A DNA stretch of 64,000 nt, taken from Diadema setosum. Lineage: Eukaryota > Echinodermata > Echinoidea > Diadematoida > Diadematidae. Each line of letters opens with the position of its first letter. Positions within the stretch are counted from its first letter, which is position 1. Below, piece after piece: positions 44,957 to 56,700 of this stretch. The position numbers and the translations under genes are program-made. The stretch lies in assembly GCF_964275005.1 (NCBI RefSeq), contig NC_092688.1, positions 19,872,403-19,936,402 of the forward strand, written 5' to 3'. Under the pieces are notes generated by a model, which did no database searches, was not told the DNA's origin, and saw only the letters and a list, made by a program, of their open reading frames with translations.

Positions 44957-45120
44957 CCGGGGGGGGGGGGGGGAGCGCACTGGGCGCGCATCATCCCTTT
45001 ATTTTTTGTTAAAACAAAAGAAATAAAAAGAAAATGGGGGGGGGGAGGTGTGCGTGCACCCCCCCCCCTTCAATTTTGTAAAGGCGCCCCCTCTTTACGG
45101 AATTCCTAGATCCGCCCCTG
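44957..45120. mobile_element. Short hAT-like MITE, second copy (left end damaged)
   Basis: Matches 25444-25621: GCGCACTGGGCGCGCAT, TTTTTTGTTAAAACAAAAGA, AAGGCGCCCCCTCTTTACGG and the right end CCTAGATCCGCCCCTGG. The left terminus is replaced by a poly-G tract. Confidence 0.65.
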
Positions 45121-48100
45121 GATTTACTAGGGAACTCCACTTCTATGCGGCTTATCGGTAACCTACTACTTCCACCCTCCAAGAGTTTCCTTTCGTCAAC
45201 TTTTAGCAGCAGGATTCTGAAATATCTTGCTAATGTTACATGTAGGCTAAATCTTCGAACCATAGAGGAATTGAACTTCATTCTTTTAGAGTATAGCAGT
45301 CATCGGGGTCTAGCAAACGGTTATGGTCAACCCCGTGCGCCAATATCTCAACATAAAGCCACGGAATATTTCACGAGCGTTTCCTTTTTGATTGCGTCAC
45401 TGATTCATCCACTTCTCATAATGTTAGTCCCACGTTATGTCTAAAACTGTTTTCATTGGGTGAACAGAGAACAGTCAGATCTACTAGCTCTGTCGTCAAA
45501 ATTATGTTAAAAAAAAAAAAAAAAAACCTGTTATGTACAAAAAAAAAAAAGTTCTGAAAAGAAAGAGTTCAGGTTGACACCGTCATGCAGGAGGTTCTAT
45601 TTCCTCTCTTTCCCCTCTCTCTTATTGGCCAAAGACGTGTGAAAAGTCGATCCCTGATGTATAATGATGATACATAGGCTATAATAATTAAATCGAATCG
45701 TGCCATGCAATCTGATAAGTTTTGCAAGTTACTGATTATGACATAGCAGTCGGTCAACGTGCTTTCAGGGTAGAATGCTGATAGTTGTGCATGAACTTTA
45801 TCCCCAAAGTTTGTTTCAATTTTGCCATTCCATTGGAAACTTGTCTTTGTCTCAGTGTTGAGAATCTGTTAATTCATTCATGATTGGCTATTTTGTATGC
45901 GGTTGGGCCAGCGAGGAAGGATCTGGAGAGACACTCCCACTTCCCTGGTTGGATTGACAATATCGTTGTTTGTGCAGTGCACGTGTTTTCAGAGGATGAT
46001 CATGGGAAGACCTTTCTGAAAACACGACGTCTAATTGTATAAATTATCAGACATAGATCTTCACAGGGTTGATCATGCTCCAAGTCTTGTGAAGAGTTGA
46101 ATGTAATGCTAAGTATTTTATACGCTCTGGCGCTCCGACTCAAGAGGACGTCCATAAATAGGTATACCATCGTTGAATCCAATCCATTAATACTTGCTAA
46201 ACAATCTCTCTGAACTATCATAATAGATGAACCAATTGAGCTATAAGAGTAGCTCCATGAATAAACACATGAAGTTAGTTTTTGTTTGTAGGTGTCTGGT
46301 TTCAACAAACATCACCCTCCTCCACCCGCAACCCCATGGAAAGAATCTCGGAAGTCGTACCAGTATTCTTGGGTGTGTGTGTTCGAGTGCTAACATAAAA
46401 TTAATTACCTGTCACGCCTGTGATGGAATCATAAGAAAATTGTTATTTTTTTTTACATAGAAGTTATTATAACATAATTATGCACTATAGTGTCCTATAT
46501 AAGCGTCGATCTATAAATGGGCCCCCATCTGCTGAGCAGTGAGTCAAATTCTCCCCCTCAATGAATATCCTATTATAGCTGCCTGGTCTGTACACGAACG
46601 CGTGAATAAAAAGATCGGTCCACCAGCCAGCGTCGTGAGTATCTTTTCTGGATTGGGGGAGAGAGAAAACCCAACAAGTGTAAGTAGAGGTGTTTACGTG
46701 GATTAAATTCGCGTCTTTAATCGGTTTCTGGTGTCAAGGGACGCAGATGATCCTGGATATCAATCCTCTCAGAACAGAACGTGAAAGGAAATTCACAAAA
46801 TCCCAATTCTCTACATGTAATGCTGCGCGTCCAAGATGCAATGGTATTTTTTCTCTCTTATATACCAGTACGCCTATATCCTGCACCTTTGTCTATACCA
46901 AATTGCTAATTGTTCCAGATCCATAAGACTTACAAAACTTCGGGTGGCAAAGTCTTTTGAAATTGAATAACAAGGTAGGCCTATAACTCCAACACAACTA
47001 TTTATATGCTCAGTATTCTGTGCGTGGCAGAAGTTTATTACAAGAACGGCGCAAAACACACACACACACACACACAAACACACACAGTTATGCACATAGA
47101 GGAGGCCTACACCCACAGTGTCCACTGGCACAAAGAATGTAAAAAGCAAAAAACAAAAAGCAAAAAACAATAACGAATGATTTCAGAATTAGGTGGATTA
47201 ATCAACACTACATCCATTAAGTCAATTTATTGTTACCGTTTATCCATATCAGTTTTAAAATTATTTTTTACTGAGTTTCTTTACTGCATGCTGAACTGTA
47301 TACTCATCCTTTCTCGCCTTATGATACCCTGCCATTCCTGATTTTCTTATCATTTGTATACTTGCATATCTCTTATTCCTTTCTATGTCCTTGTATTGGC
47401 TCGAGGCATTAGGAATACATTACTAGGAGTACTATGTCGACAATAACTTTTAATAGATAGGAATGGGGGAGGGGTGTTGGACAGTGAGTACCAAAGAAGA
47501 AGAAGAAGATAGTGACAGATGTCGCACAAAGAATTAATCATGACCGAGATCTAGACGTCACGATCCGAGACGCGCTGCATGGCTCATAGCACTGCTACCT
47601 TCAGGAGTTGTGGGTGCCTAATTGAAAAACAAGTGGTGCTTGACCATGAAGTGAGCCTGTGTACGTGGCGCCCAGTCTGTATCTCCGATTTCGACTTCAG
47701 TGTACCAGTACGAAACAAAGAACAAAACAAATCATTGTACAATGGATTGTACAAAAGTACAATTTTCATCGCTGGGATGACATTTACGCACGCAACAACT
47801 TCCTAACACGATGCGGCATTTTTGATGCACCATGTAAAATACTAGTAGCGTACCCGTACGCGCGTCGTGTAGCAGACTATACTAGCATACCGCAAGTCCA
47901 TGATGATGTGAGCGATGCATGCTCCATGCTAGTGATACTGTACGCATGCTGTACGTAAGCGCTGGCTACATGTTATTTTCACGGGCGCGCGCTGAAGTGT
48001 CGTGTGGAGGTACACAGGTAGGTAGAGAACAGTAGCTGACACTTGATGTGGTAATCCCTTGAAGCAGCTTGAAAGAAGCACAGTGCGCGATGAGACACGA

Positions 48101-48762
48101 AGTATAGCCGGTAAATTTGTTCGGAATCTTTACAAATGTATATTTTGTTTCATGAGGTAGTGTTTGAATGTAGAGCGCTTGGGCTGATTATGAGAGCTGA
48201 GTGAGTATGAGGCGATGTAACTGCGACCAGCCCCAACGTTACACACAAGGAGCGCTCGGCCCCGGGGTTAGAGGCGATGCACCTGTGTTGTGTGTATGTA
48301 CGTACACTCGGTGGTAACAATCAATGGATACTCTGAGTATTCGTGGATATATGCGTGCAACTGGCAGTGTGTGTGGTAGTGCCTAGTGCAGTAGTGGTAG
48401 TGATTTCTATGTAGAACCATGTCCATGGTACTGAGTACAATATTGTATTGTCTACACTGTCTATGTGCATACATTATGTGGATATGTGCAGAAGGGTAAA
48501 AAATGCTCTTAAATTAGCCTGACAGCTTGATTTTACTTGCGTGCACAACACTTTTATAAAGCCTAGGCCATTTAATATGCTTCAGGGGAAGTAGACAGAA
48601 AGATCCGTCTGTCCGGAGGAGTCTTTTATTTTTTTTTGACGTTATCGCTCTCCTCAGGAGGGGATCCGTGAAGCCAGATGCAGTCTCCGTGGAACATTTC
48701 CCCTATGACCAGATACAGACCGATCTTTCGGTCAACAGGGGAAGGTGCATTTCGTCACTGGG
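45121..48762. other. Intergenic sequence, no gene recognised
   Basis: 3.6 kb without a convincing exon. It contains A tracts (45509-45552) and an (AC)n microsatellite (47056-47090). Confidence 0.4.
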
Positions 48763-49032
48763 CTGGGGCGACAAGACCTCGTATCTTACTATCTACAAAA
48801 TGTCAAATGTTCAGGATAACGATAGCCAAAAAACATGGCGGCCAAAGCACTGTGGTGAATGGGATAGATAGCCTTTCCTTTGACATGCCGTGGTGGCTTC
48901 ATTTTTAGAGTAAGACAGTTGGGATTTGGAAAGTACATCACTTTAATACTTAACCCATGCATTATTTGACCTGCAAATCCAAAAAAAGTCATTTTCACCA
49001 AAATTGCAGATACAAGGTCTTGTCACCCCAGC
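48763..49032. mobile_element. Possible small TIR element
   Basis: GCTGGGGCGACAAGACCTCG and its near-complement ending TTGTCACCCCAGC face each other about 220 bp apart, with 2 mismatches in 24. A clear target duplication is not seen. Confidence 0.4.
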
Positions 49033-49213
49033 GACGATTTGTGAATTAATTAGGTTGAGTTTAAAACAACCCTGTTTGCAGCAGGCATGGCCCTTGCCTT
49101 GTACACAGGGTGCCTATTTTCGGCAGAGGACGTTTCATTCACATTGATTAAAAGGCCCAATCAGGTGTCACTTCCCATAACACTTGTAACTTCTGCTTAT
49201 GTTCTAAAGTGGG

Positions 49214-49796
49214 ACCAAAGATCCTACACTCCATAAGATGGTCAATTCTTAGTCGAAAAGTGAAACGCTGCGGCTTGGAATTGTGGGATTTTTAAGGAGT
49301 GCGCCAACTAGCGTTTAGCGGGGATAGTTTCCGTATGAGCTGTACTTTCCTGATTGATGGGCAATATGTTTTTGTAGAACCAAGACAGACAGGCTAAGAC
49401 AAGAAAGAAGGAATTTTCTTAAAGAATCGTGAGTAAATTACCTAAGAATTGGTGCAGTGCATTGAAATGCATCAATAGCTGCACCAAACCATCAGCAAGT
49501 TTATCATTGTTTCGATTTCCAAAAGACTGGGCACTGCAAGTTTTCGTCTCGCCTCCCTGGTCACAGTAAGCGGTAGACTCGCACACAGCTTGCTCAGCTC
49601 CGCTCGCAGGTCGCTATACACTCGCTGTGACTGTGCACGTGCACAAATTATTGCGAGCTGCCTTTGCAAAAAGCTAATGCTTGCTTGATGTATACCCTCT
49701 CAAAGCTAGCGGGCGGCAGCCACTTCTGTTTCACCAGTGGCCGTGTAAAATCGGGAGAGTTGATCATCTTATGGAGTGTAGCCTAGGATCTTTGGT
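49214..49796. mobile_element. TIR element of about 580 bp
   Basis: CCAAAGATCCTACACTCCAT at the left and ATGGAGTGTAGCCTAGGATC at the right are inverted repeats of about 30 bp with one 5-bp indel. There is no protein-coding capacity. Confidence 0.6.
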
Positions 49797-49990
49797 GGAA
49801 CTGAGCACACATGATGTTCATTTAGTCTTTTAGATCCAACTGTTCTATGAATGAGATTGCCCCTGCCACATCGGCACCCTGCTGCAAACGGGAGTAACAC
49901 TCTGGTAGTAGTACTAGACCAGTAATCAACAGCTGCTGTCACTTACAGGTACCGGTACTTGACAGAATCTTGGTTTGAAAGGTGGCTGTT

Positions 49991-51600
49991 TTTAGCTCAC
50001 CTGAGCCAAAGACTCAAGTGAGCTATTGCGATCGCTCTTCGTCAGGCGTCCGGCGTGCGTCGCGCGTAAACTTTTTACATTTTCATCTTCTTCTTGAGAA
50101 CCCCAAGACAGATTTTCACCAAACTTGGCAGGTACCTCCCCTAGGGAATAGGATATCAATTTGTTCAAGTGGGCACCATGGCCCACCTGGGGGGCCCCAG
50201 GGGGGCCCAAATCCCCCAAAATTAAGGAATCTTTAAAAATCTTCTTCTCTAGAACCAGAAGTGATAGGGCTTAGATAATACTATGAGTTAGTACATTGAT
50301 GACTGTAGTTGGGCAATTCCGCGGTTAGCAACGTTACATTTGAACAAATTTAGATATTTGTTTTTACCACTAAATTACCATTTATTCATTTAAAGTTAAA
50401 ATTATGTCAAAAACATGTTCATCCTTCCCATGTTTATGATACAGAAAAGAATGAACACAATCCAAGAAATATTAGAAAAGCTATAGCAACTTAAAGGGCT
50501 GGTTAGTAATGTTACGAAAAAAGGACATGACAAAAAAATCAATGTAACAAAAAGTGTGCAAAAATTCAAGTTACTTCAAACAAAGTGTTGCATTAATTTC
50601 AATTATTGCATCATGACAAATGTTCATGCAAATTTTTTGAGCAGTTTGACCGATAATTTTTTAGCTAGACCCCCAAAAGCATGGTTAGTAACGTTACGGT
50701 TAGTAACGTTACATTTGTCCGGAGTAATTCCGCAGGTCATTTCACCCTTTTGTAATTGACAAAATGTCACAAGACTTCTGGAGTATTTAGATGTATTCAT
50801 CTTTTACCCTTTAGCAAAACTTTGAGGAAAAAATTTCGAAGGAACCCACTGTAATTTGCATTTAAGTGAATTTCAGCGTCCCCAGTCCCACATGTACATT
50901 TTAAATGATGGTTTTAGATCTCGCAAAATCAATAAATACGAAAAATAGAATCTACTGAATTTGAAAGACCCTAATGATTGGTGAACATCCATGACATTAG
51001 TTGATACCTAGATCAAAGGGTAAGATAAAGAGGCACATTTCTTTTATCCATGTCATGTCCACCTAACTGCGGAATTGCCCAGTTTCAAGTTTGTTCATGG
51101 GATTGGCGGAATCAGGGGTGCCCACCCCCCCCCCCCCCCCCCTTTTGGGACCCAGGAGAGGGGATGGGTCCTAATGGGACCTGAATTGTACATGTTCATC
51201 TTTTTGAAAACCTCAGGATGAATTTTGACCAAACTTTAATAGCAGGTAGCATCCCTAGGGGATAGGATCTCATTTCCTTCAAATGGGCACCATGTCCCTC
51301 TTGGGGGCTCATAGGGGGCCCACCCCCCCCCCCCCACATTAAGGAATATTTAAAATCTTCTACTCTAGAACCAGAAATGATAAAGCAAAGTTAATGCCAT
51401 GAGTTTGTACATTGATGACTTTAGTTCCAAGTTTGTTCATTGCAGATCCAGGGCTAGTTGCCCCCCACCCTGGAGTTGAGGGGGGGGGGGGATCCCTGGC
51501 AGACCTAAGTTTCCAATGTTCTCAGGTAAGATTGTGCAAGAATGCATGGAAGGTGAAATTGCGATACTCAGGTGAGCGCGTGACCCCTGGGTCTCTTGTT
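49991..51600. mobile_element. TTTAGCTCACCTGAGC-type element, interrupted
   Basis: It starts TTTAGCTCACCTGAGCC and ends ATACTCAGGTGAGCGCGTGA then CCCCTGGGTCTCTTGTT, with CTCACCTGAG as the inverted part. The interior has repeated GGGCACCATG(G/T)CCC segments and TTCTCTAGAACCAGAA(G/A)TGA twice, so it is itself internally duplicated. A 770-bp element interrupts it. Confidence 0.8.
50311..51080. mobile_element. 770-bp nested TIR element (AGTT target site)
   Basis: The ends GGGCAATTCCGCGGTTAG and CTAACTGCGGAATTGCCC are inverted, flanked by AGTT on both sides (50307-50310 and 51081-51084). The host element's second internal repeat at about 51410-51430 shows the uninterrupted form TAGTTCCAAGTTTG, confirming insertion. 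Inside, GTTAGTAACGTTAC recurs. Confidence 0.85.
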
Positions 51601-51743
51601 TGTGGATGTATTCAAATAATCTGAGGGGAAAAAAAAATAGAAGAAAATTATTAGAAAGTATGTGGCACGTGATCTTTTGGCCACATAAGTGGTGTCAGGG
51701 TAACTTACATACTACCTACTTTAAATTTTATACCAGTCCTTAC

Positions 51744-52116
51744 CAGAGCTACCAAGTCTCACGCATTCTGCGTGAGACTCAAGCATTTAGGGTCTGTCTC
51801 ACGGTCTCACGCATGGCACCCATTTTTCTCACGCATCTGGTGAAGTCTGCAATTTGGGCCAAAAATAAGGGCCATAGCTCAAAGGATGAAAGTGATAGTT
51901 GCAATTGAAGGTATATTTCCCTTTTGCCTTTCAAAATTAGTAAAAAATAGTCACTTAAGTATGCACCAGATCGCATCATTAAGAGCTAATAATTTAAAAA
52001 AGCTCCCTACCATGGGAGGGGGACACCCTCCTCGTTCGCGTGCGCATGCGCGCGAGCGCCGAGACGCCGAGTCATAAAAATCTCACTCATAAAAGTTTTT
52101 TGAACTTGGCATCTCT
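51744..52116. mobile_element. Small TIR element with CAGAG ends
   Basis: CAGAGCTACCAAGTCTCACG at the left and AACTTGGCATCTCTG at the right are imperfect inverted repeats. The interior has repeated CTCACGCAT motifs and, at about 51960-52040, a segment related to the 280-bp unit of the array at 41270. Confidence 0.55.
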
Positions 52117-52386
52117 GCCCTACTTTACTTTTACTTTTCTGGAATAATGGTGGTCAGAGCCTGTTCATTGATCCAGATTGTATCCTCGGATGCTCTTGAT
52201 CCTTCCAATACATGTGTATTGCTTGGGCTAATATTTATCTATTCAAATATGTATCTTAAAGTGATATTCTGAAAATCTATGGGACATGCACATGGCAGGG
52301 AGGGGTGAAAAACTGCTCAAGACCAAGAACCTAACTTGAAGGAATACAACTCAACGTGCATTTGCAAGGCTGCATAGTCCCTTTAA

Positions 52387-53155
52387 CCCTATTCCCACTG
52401 GGGGAGGGGGCATTTTGGCCCCCCTCGACGTTTCGCATGATTATTCTGCAATGTGTGATGCTCTCACCGCGACATTTTATGACTTTTTTCTTTCAAGTAT
52501 CACACAACTTTTGAGACCAAATTTGTTGCTCCCGGGCATACCGTTTTGAAGCCACGCCCCTTTGAAAAAAATTCATCGACCCCAAAAATTGCTCAAAAAC
52601 ATGATTTTGTGTACAAATCCAATGTACATTGTGTTTTTGCAATTAATTCATATAAAAATAAATATTTTTACTTTCAGTGGCTGATAATGATTTATTTTAG
52701 CCTGATTATAAATGCTCTAAAAAGTTTCTGCGACAAATTTTGATGAAAAAACAAAAACAAAAAGTAAAAAAACAAAGAAATACATGCTATTCAATAAACA
52801 GTAAAATACATAAGAAATAATTATGAAGCCGAATTTTTGCTTCAATATTATTGTTGAGGATATTGAAAAGAATATGTTTACCAAAAGTAAGAAGTCTTCG
52901 AGCTTTATTTTTTGATCTATGGGCAAGAAAATATTTTTTTTGGCGTAAATTAGCGTAAATTAATTAATATAAAATACATAAATTGAAATTTGAGAAATCT
53001 AACTGTACAGTCATGTAGATTACATTGGCCTCTACCTTAGTGCAATTTTTCGCGAGGATCGCGCGATCCATGACCGAGATCTGAAGGGGGGGCCAAAAAG
53101 GCCCCCCCCCCCCCAGCTGGTTTCAAGTCCCTCGAAAAACCCGGTGGGATTAGGG
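52387..53155. mobile_element. 769-bp TTAA-flanked element, copy C (diverged)
   Basis: TTAA (52383-52386 and 53156-53159) flanks CCCTATTCCCACTGGGGG and CCCGGTGGGATTAGGG. It shares GACGTTTCGC and the overall plan with copy A but is strongly diverged, so it represents a separate subfamily of almost identical length. Confidence 0.8.
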
Positions 53156-53159
53156 TTAA

Positions 53160-53537
53160 GAGAACCATTATGTTTTTTTGAGTTGCTATGTGGTAATAAT
53201 GATTATGATGATAACAGTAATGGGATTTGAAAATCGGTCACTTATTCTTGATTGTACATGAAGTTTGTTACACACTTAATCCTTGTATTACTTAGTCTTG
53301 TCATTATATCTTGTCTGTTTTGTATTTTGTCAATAATTCATAGATTCCTGATGATACAGATGGCATGCTCGGATGATGCCTGCATCTGTAATCCCGATTT
53401 CTACACCAGGAATTGCAGTATAACAAGACTCTGTCTCTGTACACTTTGAGTACTTTAATAAGGAATTGTCCAAGTGCATCAGCTGTTGCTGTGATAAGGA
53501 AGATCAGGGTCAACTACTGTACCAGCATTATTTCACA
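53160..53537. other. 5' flank of the sulfotransferase gene
   Basis: No conserved exon or clear promoter element. The reading frame of the first coding exon stays open back to about 53466, but without similarity. Confidence 0.4.
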
Positions 53538-53778
53538 ATGGCTGGGACTGGGAAAAGCACTCAGCATGGCTCAAACAGTCTACCGTTCTGGCTGATGTCT
53601 CGCCTGTATGCGGCTCGTGTCACCATTCTATGGGTCATGACCTTTCTGATGTTAACAGGATTCATTCTCAAGGGAGTTGTGGAGGAATTCTGTGAACAGT
53701 GTGAATTAGAGGATAAGCTGGCAAGAAAATCTGTCCCAACATCACCACAGGAAGCCGCAAGAGCAGTGTCAAATTCAT
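53538..53778 (+). CDS. Sulfotransferase exon 1: start and signal anchor
   Basis: ATG in an acceptable context (ACAATGG), 80 codons plus one base, then GTAAGT. It encodes a basic/polar N-terminus, one hydrophobic segment and a Cys-containing acidic stem. An upstream in-frame ATG at 53466 would add 24 residues but gives a Cys-rich leader unlike the family, so I chose 53538. Confidence 0.75.
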
Positions 53779-56700
53779 GTAAGTTGTGAGGGTAATATTA
53801 TTTCCACTACCTTCTACAGGAGGTAGGACAAGTGCTCTGTTATTATGTTAAAAAAGTGAAAAAAAAAAATCTTTATATTATTCTACACATACGGCCTTTT
53901 TTACGATCAGTGGTGTAACTTTTGTACTCAGAGGGTCAAAATTTCAAACAAAATATTTTTTCATTATTCTGTTTGATTCCTGTTGGAAAGTATTCAAATT
54001 TTTGAAAAAATAACATTTCAGACCTTAAAGCTGAAGAGTTATTAGTGTAATTTAAGGAAAACCCTGGCACCTGAAGTAAATTTAAGCAAAATTGTGTTTT
54101 CATGAATTGCACCATAATGACAAAACTGTAGTCAAACTTCACCATGCAAAGTTTATATGGCTAACAACAATACATAGTTTGTGAATCAAAACTATTTGGG
54201 GGTTGAATATAAAGTGAATTTAAAAAAAAATACATGAGATTTACAAATTTTTGGTAAAAATACCAATTGACATGCAATTTTTAAGATTTTAACTATTTTT
54301 TGGAGGGCAAGCCAGGTCAAACTCTATACTATAACAAGTCTTTAAGAAGGGCTACCTTCCTATGTAGGTTAAATGAAATTCCAATCATTTCTTTAAATCT
54401 TGGATTTTTCACACATGGATGTTTCGGAGGTGACAGTTAACATAATAGAATGTTTCGGAGGTGACATTAATATTAACACTCAGTTTTTTTGAGAATAAGT
54501 GACAATAACACAAAACTTCTTCTTTTTATCAATGTTTTTGATAATTATAACTCGAGAACAAGAAATTAACTCCTGTTTCAAGCAGATAAACCACACAGAA
54601 CAAGTGTTTTTTTAACACTTCATTAATTAGCATGGGCACCGGTAGTTTGCCTTCCATTTGGACGAAGGTTGTAAGCTAAATATTGTAATCTGAAGAAACA
54701 TGGCATTCCATTTTCTACCTTACATTGAGATGAGGGTGTGAGATCATTTTAGTAATGTTTCTTTGCTCTCAGAACATTTTATTCCACAACACCAGGGAAG
54801 AATCACTTCGTTTCGGAGGTGACATTCAATGTTAACATTGTGTTGAAATATTCATTTACAGTAAGAATATGACGGACATATTTAAAGCTAGATATTGTAA
54901 CCTGAAGAAACATGGCATTCCATTTTCTACCTTAAATTGAAATGAGTGTGTAAGATCATTTTAGTAATGTTTCTTTGCTCTCAGAACATTTTATTCCACA
55001 ACACCAGGGAAGAATAACTTTGTTTCGGTGGTGACATTCAATGTTAACATTGTGTTCAAGTATTCATAGTATAATGTCCCCCCCCCCCCCCCCCCAAAAA
55101 AAAAAAAAAAAAAATACAATTAGACTTTTTCATTGATATCACCCAATATGATTAAATCAGCTAAAATCTACTTTGGGGTCTTAAATTATAACATCTTAGC
55201 TCTATTTTGCAGAAAGCCCCTGTCAATTTGGTTAAGTGGTCTCAAAGAAATGTGGATTGTTATAAAGGATGTCAAGAGTCTGATTCTTCCAAGTTTAGCA
55301 CTTGGATGCTCTTGGAACTGCATATTAATGTGTAAACACAATATACAGAACTTGGAGGGAAGGGATTCCTGACATGCTCTACAAAAATCCTCATTTGTCT
55401 TTGACCTCTGAAGCAAATTGAATGGGGTTTTCTGTATTAAAGGTGTGGGCAATGAGTTATAGTTTCAATCCCTCAAATTGTATTTTAGATTGATTCACTA
55501 TCTTTAAAGTTATCGTTGCGGAGGGTACCATTGTAATTTTTTAGTGGGGACATAGGTTATGAATGCCAAAAGCAAAAATTCTTATTTGACTTGTATTATG
55601 TTTTTGTTTGCACATAGTATTATAAATAGATTAATTCAAGGATGTTCATGAATTCTTCATCATTCTTGATAGCCACCATACAAATGTTATGATACTGGTG
55701 AAAGGTGTTTGGTTCATCTGGGATAAATTTTCTATATACCAGACTCATTTAAACTGTTGACATTACTAAAATATATTTTATGTATCTTTCTGAATTGCTT
55801 GAAAATTAACAGCAAATCATATATATTAGTCACTTTTGAGAGTAAAAAGTATAAGATAAGAAAAAATCATTTTATTGTTTTGGAGGTGACACAACACAGA
55901 GACAACCCAACTTCTCAGGTGTTAGCTAATACAATTGTGAACATTCATGTCTTTCCTCATGGCTTTAATTTTCAAATATAAGCTCTTTCTTTCAGTTCTT
56001 ACTTGTTATTTTGTTTAGTTATTCTCTTTCGTGATAGTGGATACCAGCTCATATTTTGTTTTAGATTGTAATTCATACTAATCTTTAGCAAATTTTTACA
56101 GTTTGGTTAAGACAACAGTTTGTGTTTCCCAGCTGAAGAGAGCAGCATAATGCGTTTGTGTGAACTTATGGGGAAATTTTTTTTTAGTTCAGTAATTTTA
56201 CCCATCAACTTCACAGAAGGTCCCGGACACAAACTGGTATCAAATAACCCTATAAGGGACCGAAAAAGGACAAGTTCACCTCAGTAGACACGAGAGTTGA
56301 GTAGATACAGCAATATTAGTAAAACACATCAGTGAGAGTTTGAGGAAAATAAGGCAATCCGTTCCAGAGTTATGAATTTTTGAAGTTTCTGCTCAGTCAA
56401 AGCTGAATGAGAAGACTTCTATAGCTTGTGATGTCACACGTGTACAAGGATATAGACAAAGTATCAAGAAAATTCAACATATTTTCACTTTTCTTGCATA
56501 ACAAAAGAACACTTGACTTCTCTCTTTTGGAAGGCAGGGTGAATAATATTGCCCTAACATACATCAGTAGCAAGTTGAAGAGATGTGCACTTTTTCAAAA
56601 AGTAAAGTTTTGTGAAATTCACTTATATTTTCTTTTTATCGTTGTATGCATGTGACATCATACATTGTCGTAGTCGTCTCATCCAGCAGTGATTGCATCG

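Noticed and set aside
52546..52926. Hydrophobic open frames in 52546-52926
   Set aside because: They are AT-rich interior of the TTAA element copy C and are not kept in its sister copies.
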